64,000 bases of DNA from Saccharomycopsis fibuligera x Saccharomycopsis cf. fibuligera (taxonomy: Eukaryota; Ascomycota; Saccharomycetes; Ascoideales; Saccharomycopsidaceae): contig CP012810.1 of the NCBI GenBank assembly GCA_001936135.1, forward strand, positions 1,178,001 to 1,242,000, in the 5' to 3' direction. Both the position numbers and the translations under genes were made by a program. Under the pieces are notes generated by a model. It was not told the DNA's origin. It searched no databases and worked only from the letters and a program-made list of their open reading frames with translations. Positions 1-10,512 of the stretch are shown here, in pieces; position 1 is the stretch's first letter; every line of letters begins with the position of its first letter.

Positions 1-530
1 CCTTTCTCTGTTTTCAAGTTGGCCTTGATGTGAGCTACAACTACACAAAAAAAAAAAAAAAAAAGCCTTTAATCGATTGTGCTTGTCTCGTCTTTCTCTC
101 TTTTCTCTTTTCTTTTCCTTCTTCTTTTGTTTTTAACTTACTTACTTACTATTACTTTCCCCATTATTATAACTTACTCTCGCCATAGTCAGTCATCAAT
201 GCTGCTTTTTCAACCATTGACTATTTCAGTCTCATTGCTTCTTTCACATTTTTTGTCTCACTTTTTTTTTTTTTTTTTTTTTTATTTCCTTCATTTTTAT
301 TTCTTCTGGATGATTGTAGTGTTAAATTGGAATTTGCCTTGAACTTACCTTGCTTTCAGCTTTGACGTTTACAATAGCTGGCTGTACTTGCTTGCTGTTT
401 GCTTCCATGTTAAAGTTTATTGAACATCAGTCTAGTTTCTGTTTTTTTCTTTTTTTTTTTTTTTTTGTCAGCCCATCCCTCCATCAAGCATTGATTTTCT
501 TCTCTTTTTTAATCAGTCTATAACATCATT

Positions 531-569
<39 letters not shown>

Positions 570-1972
570 TTCTCTACATCCTCTTGTCGCGTCATATTCT
601 ATTTTTATAATTTTATGTATTGGTATTTCATTAATTTATCAGTAATCTACTAGCTCTTCCGTATTTATTTACTCAACGTATACTATAGTGCTGCATTCTG
701 AAATTTCTGAGTTGCATGCGGTGTATGAGTATAAAACAACAGCTGTTAAAAAAGGCACCTTTGGTGATCAACTTTCAAATAATACATAGTGACTCATTAA
801 AAGGGCCATTGGTTGATCAATTTGATATTAACAACAACGAGCCTTGGCCCCATTTGTAGATAATCTTAGCTAGGATGGTAGTAATCACCCCATATTCATT
901 GGACAAGAGTACTACTAAACTCTTACTTGTTTTCATTAATGAATTTTTGAAATATAGATAACTGCCAAGAATGGCATTGTCATCATGTTGGTGATTTTTA
1001 TGATGGTTTTCTCTTTTGCATGCCAGCGGCACACGTAGCGATTGGAATCTGCAATAAGGGTTGGCTGAGTATGAGCTGATTTTTGACAATTTTGAAATGA
1101 CGGTTATCCTAGTGTTCTTATTTTTTGGGACTTATTATGGTCAGTATGATCATCATTATGGCGAGCATGGATCGAATCAAGCCAATCATTGCTTTTTCAC
1201 ATCGGATCTTTTATTCTTGTTTTTGTTGCTGTTTTTGTTCGTCTCACCAAAACCGGCAACTTTTCTCTACTTTCGTTGACATGACCAATAGTTATCATCA
1301 TTATAATAACCATACGTAAACAGTACTCATTGCAGTATCCCCATCCTTGTCTACCCGGGCTAGGCTACCAAGTTGACATCTTCACCCTCAGATTGCCGAT
1401 GCCGATGCTGATGCTGATGCTGATGCTGATGATGCTGTTGTTTTTGAGACTGAAACACACTTTGTTGATGTCAATTTTGTTGGGGGGTGATGGTTGTACT
1501 GACTGAGGCAAAAAATGTTTTCCTTGACATGTTGTTGCTGCTGACCGCGCTGTTTGTTCACTCCACTTTGAAGCGGATGGTCTCCCTTTTTGCAGCGATG
1601 TCGATGCTATCGATAACGCCGACCCTCGAGAATCATCATTAGGAGCTCTTGTTCTTACGGCTGCTTTCTAGAGCTGATATTGTTGTTCTCCAGTTGATAG
1701 TGGCGATCACTCAAAGTGAGCTTTTTCTGTACGCCATGTGGCGTGGTGTGGTGTGGGTTAGCTCCTTGGTGGCTACGGAGTACAGACAAAATTTCCTCTT
1801 CTGTCTGAATTAGCTTGTTTTTCCTTCTTTTCGCATTTGGTTGTGCCGAGACGATTGCAAATGTATAACCAGAGGTTCTTTTTCCAAAGAGAATCTACTG
1901 TACACGGTAGTGCTGCCCGCAAGTATAAATATAATAGATAACAGACTATTGACAATTAAGCACAGTGGAATC
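1..1972. other. Gene-free AT-rich region upstream of THI80
   Basis: I see no convincing gene here; short open frames are T-rich and lack family features. The stretch holds several homopolymer T tracts, including 37 T at 532-568, and a GATGCT hexamer repeat at 1398-1437. The last few hundred bases must carry the THI80 promoter and leader. No riboswitch fold could be recognised by eye. A gene cut by the left window edge cannot be excluded. Confidence 0.5.
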
Positions 1973-3355
1973 ATGCCAGATAATAAAGAACAGGTCGTTG
2001 AGAACCCAGATGTTGGGTTTTCCAGAGTTGCTGTGCCGTCAAGGGTCTCGTTGCAGACCTCCCTTACCACCTCATCAAACCTGTCATCGATAACTAAAGT
2101 GTCAAACAACAGCAATAACGATAATAATGGTAAGGGCAATAGTATTGGCTCAAGCAATGATAATGATAATAATAATAATGATAATAATGTCAACTTGATC
2201 GATTTAGACTTAATGCTCCACGCCAGCAAAACCGCCCAAGGCTCCGAACAATCACAAGAACAACAACAATTGCCATTCAAAAACACATTGCTTATTCTTA
2301 ATCAAGCAATTGAATATAGCTTTGAATCATTTCAGCAAATTTGGGACTCTTCGGACTTGGTGGTCTGTGCTGATGGCGGAGGCAATCGATTATTTGACTA
2401 TACAAGAAAATATCAGAAATCTCAAAAAAACGCTGGTGGTAATAATCTTGATGATGATTCTTTTGTGCCAAATTTCATCGTCGGTGATTTGGATTCTCTT
2501 CGTGATGAAGTCAAGCAATATTATGAGTTGCATGGGACAATAGTCAAGAAGCAAGCATCCCAATGGGCTACTGATTTCAGTAAATGTGTTTCCTTGATTC
2601 AGCTATACTATCACCAGAGTTACAATGTCAGCAATTCGGGACAATCTTGGAAACAGAAGGAAAACGAAGACCCAGAAACAAACAAAGTAGAAGTAGAAGC
2701 AAAAGCAAAAGAAGCTGCTGAAGCCGACTTAGTGGAATTGATCAAGCTGGTTGACGACTATGATGGGATATTGCAACTTGAGAAACAGTTCAAGAACAAA
2801 GTCAAAACGAAAGCAAATTATACCAATAGTAATAATAATAATAATCATAATCATAATGACAATGCTAATGATACCCAAGTGGTGATACGATGCTTAGGAA
2901 GCCTTGGTGGAAGATTTGACCATACGATTCAGCTGCTTAGTCAATTGTACAAATATCATCAAGAAAGCCCCACCACCAAACTAATCTTCTTGAATAATCA
3001 AGACATAATTTTTCTTGTGCCTGGGGGTAATAATTATATCAAATTTGATAATCAGAAATATAGCAGTAAAAGAGATAATCAGGGAAAACAACCAATTGGG
3101 GACAATACTGAAGCAAACCAAGAAATAAAAGCGAAAACAAAAGAAAATAGTTATTTTGGTTGCAATTGTGGATTGCTTCCTGTTTACGGCGATGTCAAAT
3201 TAACCACTGAGGGACTCAAATGGGATGTTAAACACTGGTCAAGTTCGCTAGTTAGTAGTCGGGTTAGTAGCAGTAATCGAATTCTTGATCCTCATTGGCT
3301 TAGGGTTGATTCAACGGGGCCATTAGTGGTTAATATCGAAGCAGACATCATTTAG
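1973..3355 (+). CDS. THI80: Thiamine pyrophosphokinase
   Basis: Transfers pyrophosphate from ATP to thiamine, giving thiamine pyrophosphate, in the cytosol. The 460-residue protein has an Asn/Ser/Asp-rich N-terminal extension of about 100 residues, then the catalytic block: TLLILNQ, CADGGGNRLFDY, FIVGDLDSL and the WATDFSKC segment. The C-terminal thiamine-binding region has GGRFDHT, NCGLLPVYGDV, GLKWDVKHW and VSSSNR. The order matches S. cerevisiae Thi80 (319 aa); the extra length is low-complexity inserts between conserved blocks. The frame stays open upstream, but the first ATG is at 1973 and no earlier ATG is in frame. Codon 321 (2933-2935) is CTG where Thi80 of S. cerevisiae has Ser, one sign of CUG-Ser decoding. 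The upstream gap is long, so regulation by thiamine is likely but not visible. Confidence 0.93.
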   Translation: MPDNKEQVVENPDVGFSRVAVPSRVSLQTSLTTSSNLSSITKVSNNSNNDNNGKGNSIGSSNDNDNNNNDNNVNLIDLDLMLHASKTAQGSEQSQEQQQLPFKNTLLILNQAIEYSFESFQQIWDSSDLVVCADGGGNRLFDYTRKYQKSQKNAGGNNLDDDSFVPNFIVGDLDSLRDEVKQYYELHGTIVKKQASQWATDFSKCVSLIQLYYHQSYNVSNSGQSWKQKENEDPETNKVEVEAKAKEAAEADLVELIKLVDDYDGILQLEKQFKNKVKTKANYTNSNNNNNHNHNDNANDTQVVIRCLGSLGGRFDHTIQLLSQLYKYHQESPTTKLIFLNNQDIIFLVPGGNNYIKFDNQKYSSKRDNQGKQPIGDNTEANQEIKAKTKENSYFGCNCGLLPVYGDVKLTTEGLKWDVKHWSSSLVSSRVSSSNRILDPHWLRVDSTGPLVVNIEADII

Positions 3356-5901
3356 TCCCGGATAGCTAGCTAGCTAGCTAGAAAGAAGTTTATAGTCCGT
3401 GGCTATATAAACAATGCAAACCCGGGAGTATGGGATACTGAGTTACTGTTGCAAGTCATAATCAACCGTACTATATGAGATCTTGTAGGATTCTTCTTTA
3501 TAAAAATCAACGGAAATAAAAATTTTTTTTTTTACAAACGCTCGTCCTATGCTAAAAGTGACAGCAAAAGCATTAAAATGCGTAGAATTAAGACAAATAG
3601 ACATGTACATAAATGTGCTGTAAATATTAAATTCTTTTTTTTAAAACAAACTGGGTACTGAAATACATATACATAAGCAGTGCAGTATTACAGATTTTGG
3701 AGGTTAGGCCAGCTATAGCTAGAAAATGTTCGATAAGCACCATATTGTAGTACACATATTCATGCTAAGATTGTGACTTCATGAGCTATTTATGGTTCTA
3801 CAAATACTGTAAAAGCACAGAACTCGGCATGTTTGGCATAATTATAAACAGAATAAACTTCACAAAGTACGGGCGTGGGACAACAGCTAGTGTACCCATT
3901 TGATGACCTCGAAGGTCGACGTCACTTGTTGGCTAGAATTTTAATTTATCTTAATATTGCAATATTGTTTTAATTGTACAATGAAAACTTCAACAAAATA
4001 CATGGATACTTTTTGAAATAAGTACAAAAAGAAACATACTTTAAAAGTTTACTACGAGATCACGCTTGCTGGTGAGAGGATTACTTGTAACGACAGCACC
4101 AGCAATTTTACAATTTGCATATAAACGAAGCTAGTAAAGTTGGCTGGGTGGTCTGGATGGAAAAAATGAAACGAGTTTCAAATTAAAAGTTTATGCTTGA
4201 ATTCTGGGACCACTGCCAGGGTTTGTTGATTGCAAATTGCAAGTTGAAAGTTGAGAGTTACAAGTTACAAGTTACAAGTCCGTCGGTATTTCAATAAGCG
4301 ATTAGTTTACTATGATAACAATATACTGGGCTCATTGATCAATCTATCAAAAAACGTGTTTTTTTTTTCTTTTTTTTTTTTTTTTTTTTTTGTATGCTAA
4401 AACGTCAACCGTGTAGCTTGCAGTTGCTGTTGTTGTGTTTTGCGAGTTGTGTTCCTGACGTACGTTCCTAAAGTTGCTGTTGTTTGTTGCTCAACTTTAA
4501 CTAAAATTTTAAGTCTGCGAGGAACGGCCGGAACGCATACAAAAAATATTTTAAGCTCAATATATGATCGAAACTTTCTGTGCTATCTGCCTTGCTGTTA
4601 AGCTGCCCTTACTGAGCTGTTGAGGTACCAAACTTTGGATGATGAGAGCTTTCAGCAAATATCGAATACGATAAGACCACATACGTTAGATTTTGCTTGG
4701 CATGGAGATGGCAACGATGGTACCGGGATGCCAACGAAACTTGACAGAATACACTACCAGCTGGTCATCGATAATTAAATGTACCAATTGGTGCCAATAA
4801 GGCACAAAATGGTTGAAATTTGGCATAAAAGGGGCATGACGTGTGCTATACTTGCTGCACAGAAATAAAAAAACCCTGGTTAGAGTCTCAGGGAATGAGG
4901 GAACTAAACACGAGGCAATTCTGTCACTATATGTGATAATTTCAGCACGATAACATTACCAGTAAACATATCATTTGTACTGACGCACTGAGACGTTATA
5001 TACACCAATTAAAGGTCCGTAAATGTGGCTGAAACAGCGACAGGGTTGAGTTGTTGTGTATATTTGAGTGTACAGCTGGTAAAAAAACAGCGAGGATCAG
5101 CAATTTGCTTCCCGATGCGGAAAGGTAACTGACGGGGGCGTGTTTGGCAGATGTGCAGATACTGATTGATGGATAAAATAAGGATAGACGGGGCTGAAGG
5201 AGGGAAGGCATAGAAGGGCTGAGCTATAGCTTCGAGCGGTGGCATTGTGCTATTGTTATTGTCCATTATATGCCTAGAAAGGCGGTGGTGATTATATATT
5301 GACGACAGAGCGCGTTGTGCGGTCTAGAAGAGTGCCTGTAATGGCTTGCGCCTCAGGGCTTTAGCCGCAGCGCACTGGCCATCCAGTCAGGCTTGGACCT
5401 CCAGCAGTTGCTGCCTGCTGTTGACAACATAGATGCTATCTAGTGTATATAAACTCAGGATCCCCTGCTGGATTTATCGATCGCCGCCGCCATTCTGTGT
5501 GCTACACTCTTCTATCCTGAATACAGTCCTGATTAATTCCATCCCTGCCACACGTCGCCCATTGTTGCTGTCCTGATATACACTAATTAAGCACAGCTCA
5601 AGACCTGACATCCCTCCCTTGCCTTGTACTGTATCATATATATATATAACGCTTTGCTTCCCTATCTGTTTTCGGTTGCTGCCCTTTCTGGCTCACTTTT
5701 GATTATTTTGAATCTTTTTGTCCGCTCTCATTGCCAAGCACTAGTTCCAACATTGCATAATTATACACTACAACACTGTACACCATAACACACTACTAGC
5801 GAATATTAAATTCAATCACCATCACCAGCATAAATCTTCACCAAACAAACAAACAAACAAACAAACAAACAAACAGCAGGCCTCTTATAGTTGTACCAAC
5901 A
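3356..5901. other. Long gene-free region before the secreted-protein gene
   Basis: About 2.5 kb without a supported gene. It starts with a TAGC repeat (3363-3381), has T tracts near 4359-4391 and a less AT-rich patch at about 5285-5560. A TATA-like run lies at about 5635-5650 and a CAAA tetranucleotide repeat at 5842-5874, just before the ATG at 5902. The right end is the likely promoter and leader of that gene. The rest could hold a non-coding transcript, but nothing shows one. Confidence 0.5.
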
Positions 5902-6417
5902 ATGAAGCTTACTATATCCGTCTTGCTACTCCTCACTTCTGCTTGCTGCGCCTCCGCTGCCGCAGTGCCTAGAAACATTGCTAACGAATCTCCAGTAAAC
6001 GTAGCTGCTCCAGCTCCAGCTCCAGCACAAGCCCAAGACAGCCATCATGATCCAGTTGTTGTCGTTGATACTGCTCCTTCTCCACCAGGAGCAGCTTCCG
6101 CAAAGGCAGCCAAAGCTTTCCCAACTCTTACAGTCGACTCCCCAAACTCTGGTTCTTCTGGTTTGAATTCTGGTTCCATTTACAATAGACAAAAGGCGAA
6201 TGCAGAGGGCATCATTGAGACTTTTGAGTCGTCATCTTTGATTTCAAAGATTAGAGCCACTGATATAATTTCCAACAGTAACAACAAGCCATTCACAGCT
6301 GCTAATGGTAATGGTGACGATAGTGCACAAATTCAAGCAATCATTTTCACGCAGACTGTGGGTCCTGATGAGGCGAATAGATACTTGAAACAGGATCAAT
6401 TGCCTATTGCTTATTAG
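5902..6417 (+). CDS. Small secreted protein of unknown function
   Basis: I do not recognise a family. The 171-residue product opens with a clear signal peptide: Lys at position 3, a hydrophobic Leu/Val core, then small residues ending near ASAAAVP at about residues 18-23. The mature part has a short Ala-Pro repeat (about residues 35-43) and a Ser/Gly/Asn-rich middle. The C-terminal third is more complex (IIFTQTVGPDEANRYLKQDQLPIAY region), which suggests a small folded part. There is no C-terminal hydrophobic segment, so it is not GPI-anchored, and I see no Kex2 Lys-Arg site near the signal peptide. The very long upstream gap would fit a regulated secreted or cell-wall gene. Confidence 0.7.
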   Translation: MKLTISVLLLLTSACCASAAAVPRNIANESPVNVAAPAPAPAQAQDSHHDPVVVVDTAPSPPGAASAKAAKAFPTLTVDSPNSGSSGLNSGSIYNRQKANAEGIIETFESSSLISKIRATDIISNSNNKPFTAANGNGDDSAQIQAIIFTQTVGPDEANRYLKQDQLPIAY

Positions 6418-7094
6418 ATAGTTCGAAGACTTTTATTTATGCTTCCACAAAATTTCTCGTGAGCTCACATTCTCTTTTTTTTTATGATTCTTTTTACGAT
6501 TTTACATTTACTTACAATAGTTTTTTCTAACGGACCTTAGGCTCCTCTTTATGACGTTTACGACTTTTCAACTTCATTTTTTTTGTCCTTTTACTCAGCT
6601 TTTTGCATTTATTCATGAACTTTGTCGGTTTATTAATTTTTTTTCTTTTTATTTTGCCTATTATCAGGCGGCGTGGGATAACGATTAAATTATACAAAAA
6701 AAAAAAAAAAAAAAAAAAAAGAAAAGGATTGGCTTTTAATAGATGTATTATTATTTTGTCTTTTACAAAATTTTACAAATATTTACAAGCTTTGCCGTAA
6801 GCCACCTTTTAAACTTATTTAGCATTTGTAACGAGACTCTTTCTCATAGAAGAGACCATTGTGTTGACTTTTGATGCTAGGCTTCTTAGGCAATCCGCAG
6901 TCACTCATTCATTCGTGCGCAACATCTGTGAGGGACCAAAATGTCCCAAAACTACTGATTGTAAGAAATAAAAATAATAAAAATAAAAAGACGTGATATT
7001 AACCAACAGTCATATGCTCTTCCCACATCATTCACCAAAAAATATGCCCACTACTCTTTCCTCATTTACTTACCACACACAAGAACTGCACCAC
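6418..7094. other. Convergent intergenic region
   Basis: This region separates the ends of the secreted-protein gene and MOG1. It is AT-rich with a run of 24 A at about 6697-6720. It presumably holds 3' ends on both strands. No gene or structured RNA was seen. Confidence 0.5.
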
Positions 7095-7916
7095 TCACCC
7101 AAACAATCCCTCATCAACAATCAAAAAATTCTCCATCGCCGTTGCAATAATATCTCTTCCGTTGGCTATCCTCTGCTGCACCTTCCCATCATCCTTTTTC
7201 TCACCACCACCATTCAAAAAACTCTTCAATTCATCAACAGATCCAGCCGTCAACGCAGGTAAGTTTAAAGTAATAACGATATCGGTCTCAGCCACTTTAT
7301 GTCTAATTAACCCAAGCACCAAAACAAGCCATTTTTCATCAACTTCACCTTCTTCTTTATTTTGAGTTTGCTTGCGACCCCATTTGTAGACAGGAGATAC
7401 GGCTATTGCCAAATATCCTCTAGCTTTGGCAGTAGCGATAGTACTAACGCTAGAATTATTCTTCAAATTGCTACCTTTATTAGTAACATTACTTGTGCTG
7501 CTGTCGTTGCTCTTGGAGTTGTTTTTGTTGTCGCCACTCGGGCCAAAATGCTTAAGTCTTGAAGTGATTTCTTCTTCGTATATCAATTTCCATTTATCAG
7601 TTTCATTAAAATGATTATTCAAGTCAGAAATCTCATCCAAATGAACCTGTACTGCCTTGTGATCATTATCTTCTTCAACTTCTTCTTTTCCGGTATTGGC
7701 CACATCACCAATGTCAACTCTTTCCATTAAATCAAAAATCAAAGAATCTTCTTTTTGCAATAATGAATTCAGCAAATTGACAAAAACTTCTTGTGTATCC
7801 GGGACTTGTCTAATCTGTGAGGCATCCAATAAGTTAGTTGGGATCAATGTAGTAATGGCCCCGCCGTAGAGCGGCTGTAATTGGAATTGAAGTTCTGCGT
7901 TGTTGTTAGAACTCAT
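7095..7916 (-). CDS. MOG1: Mog1-type Ran-binding nuclear import factor
   Basis: Mog1 binds Ran (Gsp1) and stimulates nucleotide release, supporting nuclear protein import. The 273-residue product starts with the family block LYGGAITT, followed by LLDASQIRQVPDTQEVFVN, which closely follows yeast Mog1 (LYGGAITTVVP, REVPDTQEVYVN). Later conserved parts are a W-G-R/K segment (VYKWGRK), an LVLVLGLIRHKVAETDIVITLN-like strand pair and a C-terminus ending FLIVDEGLFG, matching the yeast VVDTSLFA end. It is longer than the S. cerevisiae protein (218 aa) because of Asn/Ser-rich inserts near residues 130-160. The start is an ATG just before the conserved block, and no intron is needed. Confidence 0.9.
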   Translation of the reverse strand: MSSNNNAELQFQLQPLYGGAITTLIPTNLLDASQIRQVPDTQEVFVNLLNSLLQKEDSLIFDLMERVDIGDVANTGKEEVEEDNDHKAVQVHLDEISDLNNHFNETDKWKLIYEEEITSRLKHFGPSGDNKNNSKSNDSSTSNVTNKGSNLKNNSSVSTIATAKARGYLAIAVSPVYKWGRKQTQNKEEGEVDEKWLVLVLGLIRHKVAETDIVITLNLPALTAGSVDELKSFLNGGGEKKDDGKVQQRIANGRDIIATAMENFLIVDEGLFG

Positions 7917-8907
7917 TTTTGTACTCTGCTGTCTAATATTTACTATTATTTCTCAAAACGGTCTGTTTTTGCAAAAGTGAAGTTTGAAGTTATCAAAACT
8001 CAGCTAAATGGATAATAATATCGAAATTTGAGTCTGTACGTGAATAGTTCAGTAGAACTATTGGGCTTTCACTTGGGTGGCTAAAATAAGTTGGTGTTTT
8101 CTTTTCTCAATTGATTGGCAGATTTACCATTCAAAATAACAAGGTCTAAGAACCAACAACAACAAAAAAAAAAAAAAAAGATACTTTGGAAGACAGATAA
8201 TGATATATAATCTACCAATCAAATAAAATCAGCAATGCAGAAGATCATGATTTGAAATTTTTGATTTTCCTGAACATTGAAGCGCCGGAGGAGATGAGAC
8301 GAGCACGAGCACCATACATAAATTGCTAGAAGCGCTCATACATATCCTACATAGCTTATACCAATTGTTGTCTCTCTGTTGGGAAGCTATTGTATTTTTG
8401 ACTGAGTGTTTTACAATCAATATCAACGATTCTAAGAACATCTTTCTTTCCTCTACTGACTGGACGAAATCCGCCATCGTTATATTTGAACTTTTCAAAA
8501 TTAATTTTCATTTTTATTGTATATAAATAAAAAAAAAAAAAATAAATAAAACATAAAAAATGCAGTTACTGGGCTCAATTCAACTCAGCTTAGCTCAGCT
8601 CAACTGAGCTAAACATACACCTATGTAATGTTATTTCAAAGCCAGACGCTTGTTCTTGGTCAAAAGATTGTCTGCCCCTTTTTATTTGAAAAGTGTTCTT
8701 GTAAATTGTAGTTATTTGGTATGAGTTATAGAAAAAAAAAAGGGGGTCAAAAGATCAAACAACTGAAAAAATGCAAAGTGAACAATGAACAAAGGCATTA
8801 AAATAGTAGAAACGAAAAGAGGAAGGAAAAGAGGCAAAACGAAGAAAAAAGAACAAAGAAAAGAAAGAGCAATACAGCAAAAGTCTCATTTAAAACATTG
8901 CCCACTA
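7917..8907. other. Intergenic region upstream of MOG1
   Basis: This gap holds the MOG1 promoter and the SNG1-like 3' end. Besides the doubtful small ORF it has a perfect 9-bp stem with a 5-nt loop at 8590-8612 (arms TTAGCTCAG and CTGAGCTAA) and a purine-rich stretch at about 8730-8880. Confidence 0.5.
8229..8477 (-). CDS. Possible small ORF, unknown
   Basis: An 82-codon ATG-started frame in the gap upstream of MOG1. The first half is charged and looks helical (ADFVQSVEERKMFLESLI), the second half is hydrophobic and Cys-rich. I recognise no family and there is no sign of selection visible here. It may be chance, or one exon of a spliced gene. Confidence 0.2.
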   Translation of the reverse strand: MADFVQSVEERKMFLESLILIVKHSVKNTIASQQRDNNWYKLCRICMSASSNLCMVLVLVSSPPALQCSGKSKISNHDLLHC

Positions 8908-10512
8908 CTACTGCTTACCAGCTGCTGCCTTTTTTGCCATTCTAGTACCAAAAAATTTCAAGGCAAGAGGAAACAACAAATTATTAATAACAATCCAAGC
9001 CACCAAAATCCCAAAATTTCTCCCCAATTGACCCTTGTAACTATTATTGAAAATTACTTTAAAAATTTCTGATGCATTATGCAATGGGAATGCATAACCA
9101 TATCGGTAAACACGATTCAATCCAGCAATTGGGAAGAAAGTCGGAGAAATATTAGAAATCACCCAAAATAAGAGCCAAAATCCAAGTACTGGGGGGAAAA
9201 CTGGTATGAGGAAAAGTGCCATATTTTCATTAGCTCCACCGACAGCCGACATGGTAAGGAAACATGTCATCCAATAAACTAAAAATCCGCTTTTACCAAA
9301 AGCTTTTTGGAAATCCACTTGGAATGCTAAAGAGACCAAAGAGTAGACTAGAGAGAGGACAAAATAAGAAACGAGAGCAGAAATCATTCTGTACGCGACA
9401 AAATGGCGTTTTTTCACTCTTCTAGCGAGAATTTGATGGGTCGGGGAGAAAAAATTGAATTGGAAAAAAGTAATGATAATGAGGAAAATCATTCCAACTT
9501 GAGATGGGGCAGTAAGTACAGAGTTGGTTACTGGTAAGTTGTCAACCGGGTGGATTTGAGGAATATTAGAAAGTAAACCAGGAGCATTATTGAGGAGTTG
9601 TTGTTTTTCTGAAGAGGATAAATTAGATACAAGTGGAGCGTAAACGTTTTTGGCAACTAACGAGGGGCTGAATGACTGTTCAAATACTTGAAGCAATGGA
9701 ATGACACTACTATTCATGGCAAGGATGTCTCTACCAGTTTCGTAAATAGCATCGACGGAGACTTGACTATTAGAATTTGGATCATATGAGTCGTTGGCGG
9801 ATTTCAATGCTTGATACAAGTTGTAAGTAGTGTTTGGTTTAACGTATATGGCAAACCAGTACTTTTGATGATGAATGAGTTTGTTGATTTCTTGAGTAAC
9901 GTTGAAACTGCCATCTTTTTGTTGAACACTGTTATGTTTTTGTTGGAAACTTTGACGATTGTAAACATGATAATTACCATTTTCTTGTAATTTAGACAGT
10001 AATGCTATTTTTTCGGTTAAGTCACCAATAAGAGGCTGCACTCCATCAATGACTTCAGAGTCTTCATTGACTACTAAAAAGTTGTAATTTTTAAAGTATT
10101 TTGGTCTATCATACAATGCGCCCCAGTATATGGAAAAAATGCACAATATACAAACCGAAATAACTAGCCAATTTTTAAGGAAAGCAAATAAAACTGATTT
10201 ACGTTCAGGAGCCACTTTAGAAGAGAAAAAACCGGGGATGGATCGGAAGCTTGCCTTGGTCGAAGATCTTGACATTTGGGGGAGAACGGTATTACCAGCA
10301 TTATCATTATTGGTGTTGTTGAAGTCGGCATTATTGTTCCTGGATGGGTTCTTTTCAATGTCTTGACGCAGTTGAGTAAGCTGGCTGTATGTTCTTGTGA
10401 TTTCTTGGCTACCAATAAAGTCATCAGGAACGTTTCCTTCATATTCTCGGATGTCGCCAGAGGACTGTTCGGCTTTGCCGTTATCAGAATTGGTTGTGTC
10501 GGTGCTCATCAT
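8908..10512 (-). CDS. SNG1: SNG1-like multispanning membrane protein (DUF3533)
   Basis: Sng1 of S. cerevisiae is a membrane protein linked to nitrosoguanidine resistance; its biochemical role is poorly defined. The 534-residue product has a hydrophilic Asn-rich N-terminus, a first membrane helix at about residues 113-133 (NWLVISVCILCIFSIYWGAL), and then DRPKYFKNYNFLVVNED, typical of this family. A large external domain of about 200 residues follows, then roughly five more helices from about residue 338 to the end. This one-plus-five layout and the total length match Sng1 (547 aa). The CDS opens with two ATG codons in a row. A long inverted repeat lies about 380 bp upstream of the start. It could equally be a paralogue in the same family. 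Confidence 0.8.
   Translation of the reverse strand: MMSTDTTNSDNGKAEQSSGDIREYEGNVPDDFIGSQEITRTYSQLTQLRQDIEKNPSRNNNADFNNTNNDNAGNTVLPQMSRSSTKASFRSIPGFFSSKVAPERKSVLFAFLKNWLVISVCILCIFSIYWGALYDRPKYFKNYNFLVVNEDSEVIDGVQPLIGDLTEKIALLSKLQENGNYHVYNRQSFQQKHNSVQQKDGSFNVTQEINKLIHHQKYWFAIYVKPNTTYNLYQALKSANDSYDPNSNSQVSVDAIYETGRDILAMNSSVIPLLQVFEQSFSPSLVAKNVYAPLVSNLSSSEKQQLLNNAPGLLSNIPQIHPVDNLPVTNSVLTAPSQVGMIFLIIITFFQFNFFSPTHQILARRVKKRHFVAYRMISALVSYFVLSLVYSLVSLAFQVDFQKAFGKSGFLVYWMTCFLTMSAVGGANENMALFLIPVFPPVLGFWLLFWVISNISPTFFPIAGLNRVYRYGYAFPLHNASEIFKVIFNNSYKGQLGRNFGILVAWIVINNLLFPLALKFFGTRMAKKAAAGKQ

Noticed and set aside
817-1319. Short ORFs on both strands upstream of THI80
   Set aside because: They overlap one another and match no family, and composition is that of intergenic DNA. 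They could hide an exon but I cannot support one.
1398-1437. A His/Gln coding repeat on the minus strand (GATGCT repeat)
   Set aside because: The His/Gln frame is open for only about 35 codons with a stop close upstream and no intron signals I could join.
3356-5901. A possible solo LTR or other mobile remnant in the 2.5-kb gap
   Set aside because: I found no paired terminal repeats, target duplication or coding remnant; only simple repeats.
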